From: Bromus sterilis
Lineage: Eukaryota > Streptophyta > Magnoliopsida > Poales > Poaceae
Length of the DNA stretch: 64,000 nucleotides
Assembly (NCBI GenBank): GCA_950022295.1
Contig: OX465601.1
Location: 70,007,501 to 70,071,500 of the forward strand
Direction: 5' to 3'
In this document: piece after piece, positions 47,419 to 59,200 of the stretch
Position numbering within the stretch: position 1 is the first letter of the stretch
Layout: each line of letters starts with the position of its first letter
The notes under the pieces: generated by a model
The model's input: the letters and a program-made list of their open reading frames with translations, nothing else
What the model was told of the DNA's origin: nothing
The model's database searches: none
Position numbers and translations under genes: made by a program

Positions 47419-50087
47419 CTATACTTTAATGGACATTGTCCCCACCATGATGGTTTTGTATTTTTGGTACACGTGTAGAGGACAATCCCATTCTTCAATC
47501 TTCACAGTCTCGATATTATCTATTGAGTTAAGGCCATGCCTTTTGTCGATCTTCTTCGGAAAATACATCGTGTGTTCTTTATCATCAATGTTGAAGGTGA
47601 CCTTTCCTTTATTGCAATCAATAATGGCACCTGCGGTGTTAAGAAAAGGTCTACCCAGAATAATGGACATGCTCCCATCCTCGGGCATGTCAAGCACAAC
47701 AATATCTGTAATAATTAAACAATTAGCAACTTCAACTGGAACATCCTCACAAATACTTATCGAGACGGCTGTTGACTTGTCAGCCATCTGTAGAGAGATA
47801 TCTGTAGGGATTAGCTTATCTAAACATAACCTTTTATAAAGAGAAAAAGGCATAACACTCACCCCTGCTCCGAGATCACATAAGGCGGTTTTGACATAAT
47901 TATTTTTTATGGAGCAAGGAATGGTGGGTATACCTGGATCACCAAGCTTCTCAGGAATCTTGCCACTGATAGAGTAGTTAGCAAGCATAGTAGATATTGC
48001 CTCATTATGAACTTTTCTTTTGTTAGTGAAAATATCTTTCATATATTTTGAATAAGGAGGTAACTTAATAGCATCAGTTAAAGGAATCTAAAGAAAAAGA
48101 GGTTTCATCCATTCACAAAATTTATTATAATGCTCTTCTTCTTTAGATTTGAGAGACTTACATGGAAAGGGCATGGGTTTTTGTACCCACGGTTCTCTTT
48201 CCTTCCCGTGTCTTCTTGCAATGAAGTCTTCTCTAGTATACTTCTTGCGTTTATCGGGTGCTTCTTCTTCTCGCACCTCGGGAGGATCATCCTTCTCCTT
48301 ATCATTTTCTTCAGGCTCAGCACCGTCTTCAGTTTCAAAATCGGAGGTAGATATGTTGTTAGGATCAAAAACAGGTTCTTCACTTGTAATAGGATCAATG
48401 GAATTGTCAGCCTCCTTGTGTTTCTTCTTCTTCTTTTTCTTCTTAGGAGAGCTAACAGTCTCGTCTTCTACTGGTACTTGAGAATCTTGCTCGATCCTCT
48501 TTGGATGCCCCTTAGGATAGAGTGGGTCCTGGGTGTGTATTCCACCCCTTGTTTTGCTGCCATAAGCTTGTATGTCCTGTTTGGCATTGTTAGCAAGCAA
48601 ATCTTTTTTCACATTAGAAATTTGTTCAAGCTGAGTTTGAACCATAATAAAATGCTTAACAAGACATTTAACATCATTAAGTGTTCTTTCTAGAACACCA
48701 AGCAAATTTTTGATAGCAAGAGAATTATCATGCAACTGACTTTGTATCCTCCTATTGAAATTGTCTTGCTTAATAATGAAATTATCAAGCTCATGTAAGC
48801 ATTGGTCGGGAGGCTTACCTTTAGGTATGTCACTTTCAGTAAAGTCTAATAGAGAGTGTACCTCTACCAAGGGAGGTTGAGTAGGCTCACACAACTTCTC
48901 GATAGGCGGTAGATTCTTCACGTCTTCGGCTTTAATGCATTTCTCCTTTATAGACTTCTTTGCTTCTTGCATATCTTCGGGGCTTAGAGCAAGCATGCCC
49001 CTCTTCTTCAGTGGTGGAGATGGTTCAGGGACAGACCAATCTTCATGGTTCTTGGAAATCTTTCCCATTAATTCATCAGCATCGGTCGGTGTTCTTTCCC
49101 TGAAAACACAACCAGCACAACTATCCAGATAGGACCTGGATTCATCGGTTAGACCAGCATAAAATATATCAAGTAATTCATTCTTTGGGACTTCATGTCC
49201 CGGTCTAGCCTTGATTAAGTCACAATACCTCCCCCAAGCTTTAGGGAGGTGCTCATCCTGCAATTGTTTAAAGTTATAGATTCTTTGCAAAGCAGCATGT
49301 TGCATACGAGCAGGAAATTTTTTATCAACAAAGAATTGAACTAAGTCCTGAGGACTCTCAATGGAACCATAGGGTAGTGCATCGTACCATGATTTAGCAT
49401 CTTCCTTCAAAGAAAAAGGAAAAAAGCTTTGCCACATAGAAGTTTCATATCTTTTCATCAGTAGTAAATAGGTCACCTAACTCAGCGAGTTTTGTCAGGT
49501 GTGATATAGCATCATCATTTTCTCTACCATAAAAAGGGCCAGCCTCGACTGTAGATATAAGTGAAAGATTAATAGAGAAATCTTAATCAGGATCAGAGAT
49601 GCATATAGGAGATGTGGCAAATTTAGGATCAGAAATAATCTTGTTCTTCATGGAGTGCTTTTTGAGCAGCTCCTTAACAACGTCAGGGTCAGAGTCGGCA
49701 CACACTCTGAGTTCCCTGCAAAGGTCATCATCAAGAGTAATATAATCATCATCAAGGATCATCTCCTTGAGTTCATCTAAGTCTGGGTAACCAAAGGTTT
49801 TGCAAGTAGGAATATAGGTAACAGGAGTCTCGGTCTCGAATTCTGCTGCAACCTTAGCAGACTGAGTTTAAATATAGTGACCAAGAAAATTATCATCATC
49901 AAGAGTAGTGGAAATCAAAAGTATCAGACATAGTCACCGACTTAGTAGAAGTAGCATGTGGTGGTAGTGGCGAAGCAAACTTACTTATAACGGAAGGTGA
50001 ATCAAGCGTAGCACTGGTACTCAGAACGGTACCTTTTCTTGTAGTGGATGGTAGGATCGGAACCTTGGGGTCTCCTTTCTTACCCAT
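47419..50087 (-). pseudogene. Element D gag-protease
   Basis: ATG at 50087 (MGKKGDPKVPILPSTTRK). Breaks in gag: a frameshift near 49905, TAA near 49585 (Tyr in G), an extra T near 49430. From 49476 a long open frame covers FPFSLKEDAKSWYDALP, QDEHLPKAWGRYCDLIKARP, DESRSYLDSC, the Lys-rich SSPKKKKKKKKH and EREPWVQKPMPFP to a TAG at 48088-48090 (Gln position). The protease (48042-47419) has CDLGAGVSVMPFSLYKRL and IILGRPFLNTAGA. It keeps the gag segment that C lost near 29730. Confidence 0.88.
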
Positions 50088-50144
50088 AGAGGATGGAGTG
50101 TGGCAGGCAGGATACTTCAAGTAGACTTGTAAATATTGCTATGC

Positions 50145-50162
50145 TCCACGGCAACGGCGCCA
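50145..50162 (-). other. Element D primer binding site (tRNA-Asp, one mismatch)
   Basis: TCCACGGCAACGGCGCCA differs from the tRNA-Asp 3' end at one base. It lies 12 bp from the 5' LTR. Confidence 0.83.
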
Positions 50163-50174
50163 GAAAACAGTACT

Positions 50175-51558
50175 TGATGACCCTCAACTGTAGGGGATCG
50201 ATTGTAGTGTTCTCGCGGGTAAGTTAACCCAATTTATTGATTCGACACAAGGGGGGCCAAAGAGTAATTATAAGCTTTGACACTTGAGTTGTCAATTCAA
50301 CGCACCTGAAATATGCTTGCTTGCAACAAAGTATTAATAGCAACTGTGATATGATAGTGATAGTGATAATGGCGAAAGCAAAACAGCGAAAAGTAACAAC
50401 TAGTGACCAGCAGGATTAAAAACACTGTAGGCTAGGGAGATGGATGGTCGGGCGTTGCATGAATAAGAATGAACATGTAATAAATTCTAACACGGGGCAA
50501 GGCACATAGGAAAACAATGATCATCTAGGCAAATATCAAACATTAGGCATGTATCCCGTAGGTAGTTGTGCGTGCTTGCAATAAGAACTTGCACAACATC
50601 TTTTGTCCTACCATCCCGCTACGAACGGGGCCAAAAGGAACTTATGGAGATTAAGGTGCTCATGTCAAAGAGCACCGGAACAAAGCAATAAACTCAATGG
50701 ATACACGGAATCCTCAAATTGACCATCCCCTTTGGTGTCCCAAGCTATCACCTTTGGGAGCGCCGGTTCCGGACCATAATAGGTGCATACAACTCATAGA
50801 TAGGATCTCGAACATAAATATACTCATGAAAACATAAGTGGTTCAGATCTGAAAACATGGCACTCGGGCCCAAAGTGACAAGCATTAAGAACAACAAGTT
50901 GTAGCAAATATGATAAACACCAAAGTAGATGATAGGCAACATGCCCCCAACAATCTGACGAACTATTACATGATCAATCTCATCCAATCCCTACCATCCT
51001 CTTTCCTACAACAGGGAACTACTCACACATGTGAAGAGAAGTCATGGAGGGATGATGGATTGGTGATGGTGATGACGATGGCGACGATCACCCCTCTCCG
51101 GAGGCCAAACCAGCCTCCAGATTAGCCCTCCCGAGGAAGAACAGAGGTTGGCGGTGGCTCCGCGACGGGTTCTGGAAAAGCGACTTCTGTTTTGGAGTTT
51201 CCCCGTCACGGGAATAAATAGGAGTCGAGGTAGGGCACCAGGGGAGGGGGGGAGTCACCCAGGCGGCTAGCTGGCGCGACCCCACCCCTGGCCGCGCCAG
51301 CAGGGCGCCTGGGGGCCCCTGGCTGCCCTCTGGTACCACTTCTGGCTCCGGGCTCCTTCAGGTGCGTGGATTTTTTGTAATTTTTCTGAGAATTTTCTGA
51401 GATGACCAAAAATCCATTTTCCTGCGCACAATAAAACCCTACAAACAGCTCTGCTGAAAACAACGTCAGTCCGGGTTAGTTTAGTTCAAATCATGCCAGA
51501 CTGAGGGCAAAACAATAGCAAAAGTGTTTGGAAAAGTAGATACGTTTGAGACGTATCA
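50175..51558 (-). repeat. Element D 5' LTR
   Basis: TGATGACCCTCAACTGTAGG to GATACGTTTGAGACGTATCA, 1384 bp, followed by TSD ATATC. Its first 25 bp equal those of element A's LTR at 52888. TATA-like TATTTATT at 51213-51220 (minus). Confidence 0.9.
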
Positions 51559-51563
51559 ATATC

Positions 51564-52799
51564 TCACCCATGATATCCTGATAGAGTGAATAAGGAATAG
51601 CGGTAGCACTGGATCCCAAATTTCATAGCTCGTAATAATTGTGATCTCCTATTTTGACAGATACAACTGGTGTACCTGAAATTGGGCTTTTATTCTTGGT
51701 AGTGACAATGTTAGTTGAAACAACACAGAAATTGATAATGGAATCCGAAACATCATTAGTAACTAAATCTTTAACCACCGCAACTTGAGGATCGACCTTG
51801 ATCAGGTCCTCAGGTTCGTCAGTTCGTCCCTCACTTTTGTTTATTATGCCTGTCACAAAAGAGTGCTCCCTTATCCTTGTAGGAAAAGGGGGCTTTTCAT
51901 ACATAACTGCAGACAAATCAGGGTCAACAACATTTATATCAAAAGGTAATTCTTTAAATGGTTTATGATACTGATCCTTCTCCTCCTTAGAAGAGTCAAT
52001 GTGAGAGGCAAAGTTCTTACAAAAATCAATCATAAGATGGGAATCAAGACCAATATTAGAGCAAAAGTCATTAAAGTAATCAGTTTTCACATAGCTCTCA
52101 ATGTAATCATGCTCATAATTTATAGAGGGCTCAATACCTTTGTCGATTTCCCAGTCTTCGGTGTTCTTCTGGAATCCTCTCAATGAGATCCCATCTTTCT
52201 TTAATGCTTCTTGTTTGATATACCCCGCTAGAGGAGGCATCCAACATCTCCTTATCCTGACGAGAAAGCCTGGCATAAAAATTTGTAAGTATAATATCTT
52301 TGGGGAGTTCATGGATAAGACATTTGAACATTAGGGACTTCAGTCTCCCCCAAGCTTGAGCGATGCTCTCTCCGTCACGAGACCAAAAGTTATAGATGTA
52401 ATTCCTGTCTCGATGAATTTCATGAAGAGGATAAAACTTGGTATAAAAGAGAGACATAAGCTCTTGCCAATTAAGTAGATGTGAGTTATCGAGGAGCTTA
52501 TACCAATATGAAGCTTTATCTATAAGCGATACGGAGAACAATTTCTTCATAAAAAAATCCCTTGACACACCTGCAAGCTTGAATAATGAACATAGTTGTG
52601 ATAAATGTAGCAGGTGTTCACTGGGATGCCTCTCTCCTGCATAACGATTATCCAAGACATAATCAATAATACCAGTTGGTATTTTGTAAGGCACAATTTC
52701 AGTAGGGGTAGGAGTGACCACCACAATTATGGGGTGTTTCCCCATAAACAACAAACCAAGAGTAGAGGTGTCCATAAGGACAAAGAGCAGCAACATCAA
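51564..52799 (-). pseudogene. Element A gag and start of protease
   Basis: Gag reads from about 52775 (MDTSTLGLLFMGKHP) through GERHPSEHLLHLSQLCSLF, ASYWYKLLDNS, LFYTKFYPLHEIHRDRNYIY, SIAQAWGRLKSLMFKC and YARLSRQDKEMLDASSSG, a Gypsy capsid pattern. A frameshift near 52200 moves the frame to KNTEDWEIDKGIEPSINYEH. The protease begins VSVKIGDHNYYEL, but the active site reads stop-N-L-G-S-S: the stop is at 51623-51625 and the catalytic Asp is Asn at 51620-51622. D is inserted shortly after at the TSD ATATC. Confidence 0.85.
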
Positions 52800-52857
52800 A
52801 ACAAAATAAAAAATATAAAACCTTTCTTACCAGCTTCACTTACTAATAGCGCTACGC

Positions 52858-52875
52858 TCCCCGACAACGGCGCCA
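52858..52875 (-). other. Element A primer binding site (tRNA-Asp, one mismatch)
   Basis: TCCCCGACAACGGCGCCA, one base off the tRNA-Asp 3' end, 12 bp from the LTR at 52888. Confidence 0.83.
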
Positions 52876-52887
52876 GAAACCAGTACT

Positions 52888-53578
52888 TGATGACCCTCAA
52901 CTGTAGGGGATCATTTGTAGCGTTTTCGATAAATAATATTGTCGAACCCAACGAGGAGCAGAAGGTATTGGTAAGTGACTTTGGTAAAGAAATAGCTGCA
53001 GGAACTGAAAGATAGTTTTTTAGGGGTTTTCGATATAAGCAACAAAAAGGTAAAATCGAGCAAAGTGAAAGGCACTGAGGAGTAACAAGTGGCCCAATCC
53101 TTTTGAGCAAGGATAGGCCTAGCAACTAAACTTATAAAGTCTAAAGCATTTTTTAGGACACACGGGAGAAATAGTCACGTGCTTTCGCCATATTCCACAT
53201 CGGTACTATGTGCTATGTTGATAAGTGTTGAGTGGGTGAATCTATTCTAGTACACCCTCTAGACTAAGATAAGTGCACTTTTATGATTAAACATATTGCA
53301 AGCATCCGCAAATACAAGATAGTAATTAAGGAAAAAGCCTAACCATAGCAATACGATCGATGATTCATTGTTCCCTTGTGCAAAAACGTGCGAACTGGGG
53401 TTCAGGTTCTGTCACTCCGGCAACCCACCGTAAGCATCCTTTATACACAATGCATTCCCCTAGGTCCTTAATAAGGCGAAGTGTTGAGTGTTCGACTCAC
53501 ACAACACCACTAGGAAAATAACAACAGAACTTAAATATCAAACAACACATATTACTTCAGCATCATATGACTACTAAC
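52888..53578 (-). repeat. Element A 5' LTR, U5-side part
   Basis: It starts TGATGACCCTCAACTGTAGG and diverges from the D LTR after 25 bp. It is cut by Copia element H after 691 bp; the rest should lie beyond the window. The final CTAAC (53574-53578) is H's left flank. Non-coding. Confidence 0.78.
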
Positions 53579-55290
53579 TGTTGGATATGTGCCCTGGAGA
53601 CAAATTAATAAAGATATTTGTCACATATCCGTTTTGTTCATAATAAGTTTTATACTGTTCTATAACTGTATTACTTGGAAATACTAATACAGGTGTAGTA
53701 TAAAACATGGTCTGTAGTTTAACTCGGGTAAACTATCTCATTGGGCAATTGATTGATCAAGCTTTCCTGATCATGGCGACACTTAAGTCCATTGACAATG
53801 AGGTCATATCGTTAAGGGGAATGATGTGATGGACGTACACCCACCTAAAGTATTGCAATGTGATCGAGTCACATAGTTCAGCGTTGCTATGACTTTGTAA
53901 CATATGGCTTAGTCCTTAGACAGTAATGATCATACGTAATTTTCATCTATGAGGAGACTTTGATTTGTATCCCACCGCCTGACTGAAATATGCTGGCTAT
54001 AACGGTGCACTTTGGGTATTCCGAAATAGATGGTTGATGAGTATGTTAATAGATCAGAGCGGGATTTGTCAGTCCTTGTGACAGGACAGGTACTCTGGGC
54101 CCACTCGGTGATATTGCATCAATAGCTTGCAAGCAAGTGACTAGGTCACAAGAGATGCAATGATCATGGACGAGTAAACTTGTTTGTTGTGAAAGAGATG
54201 TGAACACGGTATGTAGGATACCGACGATCAAACCTCAGACAAACAAAGTACCGCAGCACAAAGGGATTACGTCGTATCGTTAACGGTTTCCAAAAGCGAT
54301 CGAAGTTCATTCGATGGAAGCGCAGGGGCTGTCAAGGATTGTAACCAGGTCCAACTGACTAGTCATTGGTCAATGAGAAGAGTCTCAACCATGTCTGCTG
54401 TTTCCTGGACCGTTAGGGTGTTACACTTAAGGGCAATCGATGCATAGGACAGTTACGGGATCAATCGGTGAAATAGGAGAAATCACCGGAATAGTTCCGG
54501 AGGAGGACGGAATCGTTTCCGGACATTTTGAATAGTTCAAAATAAAGTTTAATTGTTTTAATAATGTTTTATTATTTAATTATCTGAATTAAATATTTAA
54601 AACATATTAAATAAATTAAAAAAAATGGGAAAAAGGCTAAATGGGCCCATGGGGCCCATTAAGGGAGGAGGGGGTCTCCCCCCTTGGGCTTGGCGCCAAG
54701 GGTGGGGCCCATCCCCCCTATGGCCGGCGCACTCCCCCCCTTTGGGAGTTTAGTCCCACATGGGGAGGGGAGGAGGATAGCACCCCCCCCCTTGGCCTAT
54801 ATAAGGAGGGGTAGCCCCCCCTTTTTTCAACACACCAATATCTCCTTCTTCCTCATTCTCCTTCCCGGAATTGGACTCCCCTTGTTTGGAGTCTGCACCT
54901 GGTTGGAATTCTCCACCATAAGGCAGGCCGTCGTTCTGCCGGAGTCGGGATCCGTAGCCGTCTTTCTTCCGCTGCTCGCCTGGTTCGGGGCCCGGGAGGA
55001 ACATCGATTGTACCGTACGTGTATAATCTCTTCGAGGCACTACACCTGTGGTGCTACTTCGTCGCTGGAGGTTTACCGGGAGTCATCCTCGCCGGTGGTG
55101 GTCTTCTAAACGACAGGGAGGTCATAGTTCCGAGTCTACGCCAGCCACGTTCGCAAGAACGTTTCCCTCTTTCGGTCTTCAAAGGTATGAACACCGATTC
55201 CCTCCGTTACTTTACATCGCCATATCATAGATCTTGGATTCGGGTACCGTAGGTATGAAAAATTTGTGTTTTCTGCCCCGTATCCCAACA
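53579..55290 (+). repeat. Element H 5' LTR
   Basis: TGTTGGATATGTGCCCTGGAG to CGTATCCCAACA, 1712 bp. The U3 is AT-rich near 54540-54630, followed by G- and C-rich tracts and the TATA box at 54798. Confidence 0.9.
54798..54804 (+). promoter_or_regulatory. TATA box of element H
   Basis: TATATAA in GGCCTATATAAGGAGGGG, about 490 bp before the LTR end, fits a U3/R core promoter. Confidence 0.7.
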
Positions 55291-55291
55291 G

Positions 55292-55304
55292 TGGTATCAT
55301 GAGC
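55292..55304 (+). other. Element H primer binding site (initiator tRNA-Met, one extra base)
   Basis: TGGTATCATGAGC, one base after the 5' LTR, is TGGTATCAGAGC with an inserted T. Confidence 0.75.
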
Positions 55305-56254
55305 TAGCTATGCGTAGATGTATTGTACGGGTAGAACACATCTAGGATGTGGGCATCGAATCTTCATTCGTTACCCTCCCATGTGTACTCATTTAGCGTT
55401 GCGGCAATGTTTGATGAAGCGGCCCCCGACCGACCTTACGCGTTTACGCGAGACTGGTTCCACGCTTGACATATGGCTTGTACCATATAAAGTGGTTGGG
55501 GGTGTCTGTCTCTCTCCATTAGCGATGCGAAGATGTTTGCAATGGAGGGCCCCAACAGGGGTGTAATAGAGACGATTGGGGATCGGTGTTGTGGCATGTT
55601 TTCGCAGGATAGAAATCGGTTCTCTCTCTCGAAACCCCTAGCAGCCACGTAAAACTTGCACAAGCTAAAGTAGAAAGGCGTTTTAACTTTTCTTTGCATG
55701 AAGGGGGATCTTAGGTTGTATGATTTACAATTTTACTTCCTGTTTTATGCTAGTATGCTAGATATATCGACGGTAGCACGAAACAGGACCATCTCTCGCT
55801 AAAACCAACATAGTGTCCTTACCCTAGTGAGCACCACCTGGAAAGTTCTACATTATGGAGGCATCACGTGTCACACGGATGTCAAACATTTTTTCGTTCA
55901 CAAGAGGTGGGTGTAGCAAGCCTAGCATGCCCAGAAGCATGGCCTTGTATGACACAGCAACAAATCACATAGGGTGTGATGGCGAGCCTGGCATGTGCAG
56001 ACATGGCCTCGGGACACAAGAGACCGAAAGGTCGAGCATGAGTCACATGGATGATGTGATTGGCATGATGGCCTACCTTGAACAACATACTGATGGTCGT
56101 GTCACACGGGGGAGGTATGGTGTTCTAGGATCGTGTAATCACTTAGCAAAATTGAGAGATGTTTTCCTAAGTGGGAGTTTTAGAATTAATTATAATTGAA
56201 CTCCACATTATGAACAAAAGTCTAAATATGTATCTTTGTGAATCAACCTTGTAG
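55305..56254 (+). other. Element H untranslated leader
   Basis: About 950 bp between primer site and gag. Short frames (55855-56199 is the longest) resemble nothing known. Loose repeats of GCC(T/A)(A/G)GCATG occur near 55920-56000. Confidence 0.75.
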
Positions 56255-59200
56255 ATGACAGCACCACGCCCCTCGTTCAACTTAGGATCATTCCTAGAGA
56301 AAGATAAACTGAAAACTAATGGGTCAAACTTCACCTCCTGGTTCCGCACCCTGAGGATTCTCCTCGTTCCCCTCAAAATGTCCTATGTACTTGAGACTGC
56401 ATTAGGAGATGCACCAGCAACTACTGCTACTCCGGCTGAGAAGAAACTCTATCTCATTAAGTCGGATGAGTCCTCCCTTGTCAAGAAGGGCATGCTCCAT
56501 GCCATGGAGGCTGAACTGCAGAAACGGTTCGAGAGCTTCAGTGCTTATGAGATAATCACTGACCTGAAGACCGTCTTTGCACCTCAAGCCAAGGTTGAGA
56601 GAAATGAAGTTTGTGAAGCTTTCTTCTCTGCAAAGATGGAAGAGCACACCAGCATGACTGAGCACGTAGTCAAAATGTCTGACTACGTTCAACGCCTAAA
56701 TGATCTAGAATTTAAGATTCCAGATGAAGTGGCGATTGATAGGGTGTTGCGGTCGCTACCCCCTAGCTATGAGAGTTTTGTTTTGAAGTACAACATGCAA
56801 GGAATGGTTGAGACCCTTTCTGAATTGTTCACAATACTCAAAATTGCTGAGATGGATATCAAGAAGGAGCACAGCTGCACCAAGTACCTAGAAGATAAGA
56901 AGGCCGGCAAGGTTGCTGGAAGAGACATGGATATATGTGATATACATGTTATTGATGTTTTCCTGACAAGTGCTCGGAGCAACGTCTGGATATTTGATAC
57001 CGGATCAGTTGCTCACATCTGTAACTCCCAGGAGGGGATGCAGAATAAACGACTCTTGCGGAAGGATGAAGTGACGATGCGCGTTGGGAACGGTGCCAAG
57101 GTTGAAGTAATGTCAATTGGCACGCTTCGTCTTAGTCTCCCTTCGGGATTGATTCTTGTCTTGAATAATTGCTATTATGTACCCGCGTTGAGTATGAACA
57201 TTGTGAGTGGCTCTTGCTTGATGCGAGACCGGTATTCTTTTAAATCTGAAACAACTGGTTGTTCGTTTTATAAGATTAATGTCTTCTATGTTCATGCACC
57301 GGTGCGTAATGGTTTATTCTTAATGGATCTCGAATATCATGACTCCCGCATCAATAACGTAGAGGCCAAAAGATTAAAGCCTAGTAACGAAGAGCACATG
57401 ACGATGTGGCATTGTCGACTTGGTCATATTGGTATAAAGCGCATGGAGGAACTCCATAAAGATGGACTTCTGGAGTCATTGGATTTTGGATCCCTTGACA
57501 CATGTCAACCATGCCTAATGGGCAAAATGACAAGGACTCCATTCAATGGAACAATGGAGCATGTGGTGGACTTATTAGGGATCATACATACTGATGTATG
57601 CGGACCAATGAATGTCACCGCACGCAATGGTTTTCGTTACTTCGTGACCTTCACGGATGACTTAAGTAGATACGGGTATATCTATTTAATGAAACACAAG
57701 TCTGAAACCTTTGAAAAGTTCAAAGAATTTCAGAGTGAGGTCGAGAATCAACTCGGGAAGAAAATCAAGCACCTTCAATCTGATCGAGGAGGCGAGTATT
57801 TAAGTCACGAGTTTGGCACGCATCTGAAGACTTGTGGTATTGTACCACAACTTACGCCAGATGGAACACCTCAGCGAAACGGTGTGTCCGAGCGACGTAA
57901 TCGAACACTATTGGATAGTGTACGGTCAATGATGTCTCATACCGACTTACCTACATCATTCTGGGGGTATGCATTAGAAACTGCCGCTTACGTTCTTAAT
58001 AGGGTACCGTCCAAATCCGTGAAGACAACAACGTTTGAAGAATGGTTTGGCAATAAACCAATGTTGTCTTACCTGAAGATTTAGGGTTGTGAGGCTTATG
58101 TTAGGAAACCTCAGCCTGACAAACTCGAATCTAAGGCGAAGAAATGCATCTTTGTAGGATATTCAAAGGAAACTGTTGGATACACCTTCTACAACCAATC
58201 TGAGGGCAAAACGTTTGTCGCTAAGACTGGACACTTTCTTGAGAAAGAGTTTCTCTCGAAAGAATTGAGTGGGAGGAAAATAGACCTCGATGAAGTGACT
58301 GACCAATCACTCCAAATGGAAGAACCGGCAACAGAAATTGTTCTGGAACCTTCTTCCACAGTGGGAGCTGAAGAGAATGGCCAGGAAGACATTCATAACG
58401 ATCATGACATACATGATGATCATGATGAGAATGAAGAGGAACCTATTTTGCCCCGTAAGTCATCACGAGTCCGTCAACCTACCGAGTTTTACGGACAGCT
58501 TGTGAATGCAATCTCGGCTGATGAGTCGGATGAACCTACGAGTTACAAAGAAGCAATGGAGGGACCCGAGTCCGAGAAATGGCTAGAAGCCATGAAATCT
58601 GAAATAGACTCCATGTACACCAACAAAGTTTGGACTTTGGTGGATATTCCCGAGGGCCGCAAGGCCGTCGAGAATAAATGGATTTTTAAGAAAAAGACTG
58701 ACGCAGACGGAAATGTATCTGTCTACAAAGCTCGACTTGTCGCGAAAGGGTTTCGACAAATTCAAGGAGTTGACTACGAGGAGACATTCTCTCCTGTAGC
58801 GATGATCAAGTCTATTCGGATCCTACTAGCAATAGCTGCCTATCATGATTACGAGATATGGCAGATGGATGTGAAAACTGCGTTCCTTAATGGCAACATT
58901 GAGGAAGAGTTGTATATGATGCAACCAGAGGGGTTTATCGATCCAAGGAATGCTGGTAAAGTGTGCAAGCTTCAACGGTCCATCTATGGGTTGAAGCAAG
59001 CATCTCGGAGCTGGAATCTTCGATTTTGGATTTGTCCAAAACGTCGAAGAGTTCTGCGTCTATAATAAACTGAGTGGGAGCTCTATAGCATACCTTGTGT
59101 TATATGTAGATGACATATTACTGATAGGGAACGATAAGAAATTCTTAGAAGAAGTAAAGGAATATCTGAATGGACAATTTTCCATGAAGGACTTGGGTGA

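Larger units (their letters stand above)
41521..51558 (-). mobile_element. Element D: gag-protease plus ORF2 retrotransposon, TSD ATATC
   Basis: Two LTRs (41521-42907 and 50175-51558) are flanked by ATATC (41516-41520, 51559-51563). The minus-strand order is primer site, gag-protease (50087-47419), spacer, ORF2 (46645-44741, interrupted by Cassandra), non-coding tail, polypurine tract. There is no RT, RNase H or integrase. About 10.0 kb with Cassandra, 9.3 kb without, similar to C without E. It sits in A's protease. Confidence 0.92.
1071..53578 (-). mobile_element. Element A: outermost Ty3/Gypsy LTR retrotransposon
   Basis: Minus-strand Gypsy element that hosts every other insertion here. 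Read right to left it has a partial 5' LTR (52888-53578), tRNA-Asp primer site, gag, protease, RT, RNase H, integrase and a downstream ORF (1119-1625). It is broken by a solo LTR (1713-3668), B (6058-40195) and D (41521-51558); removing B rejoins the RT reading frame and removing D rejoins the protease region. Its 3' LTR is not seen and should lie left of the window, beyond the LTR at 127-1070. Its 5' LTR continues right of Copia element H. Assigning 1071-1712 and 3669-3935 to A rests on position and strand only. Confidence 0.8.
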
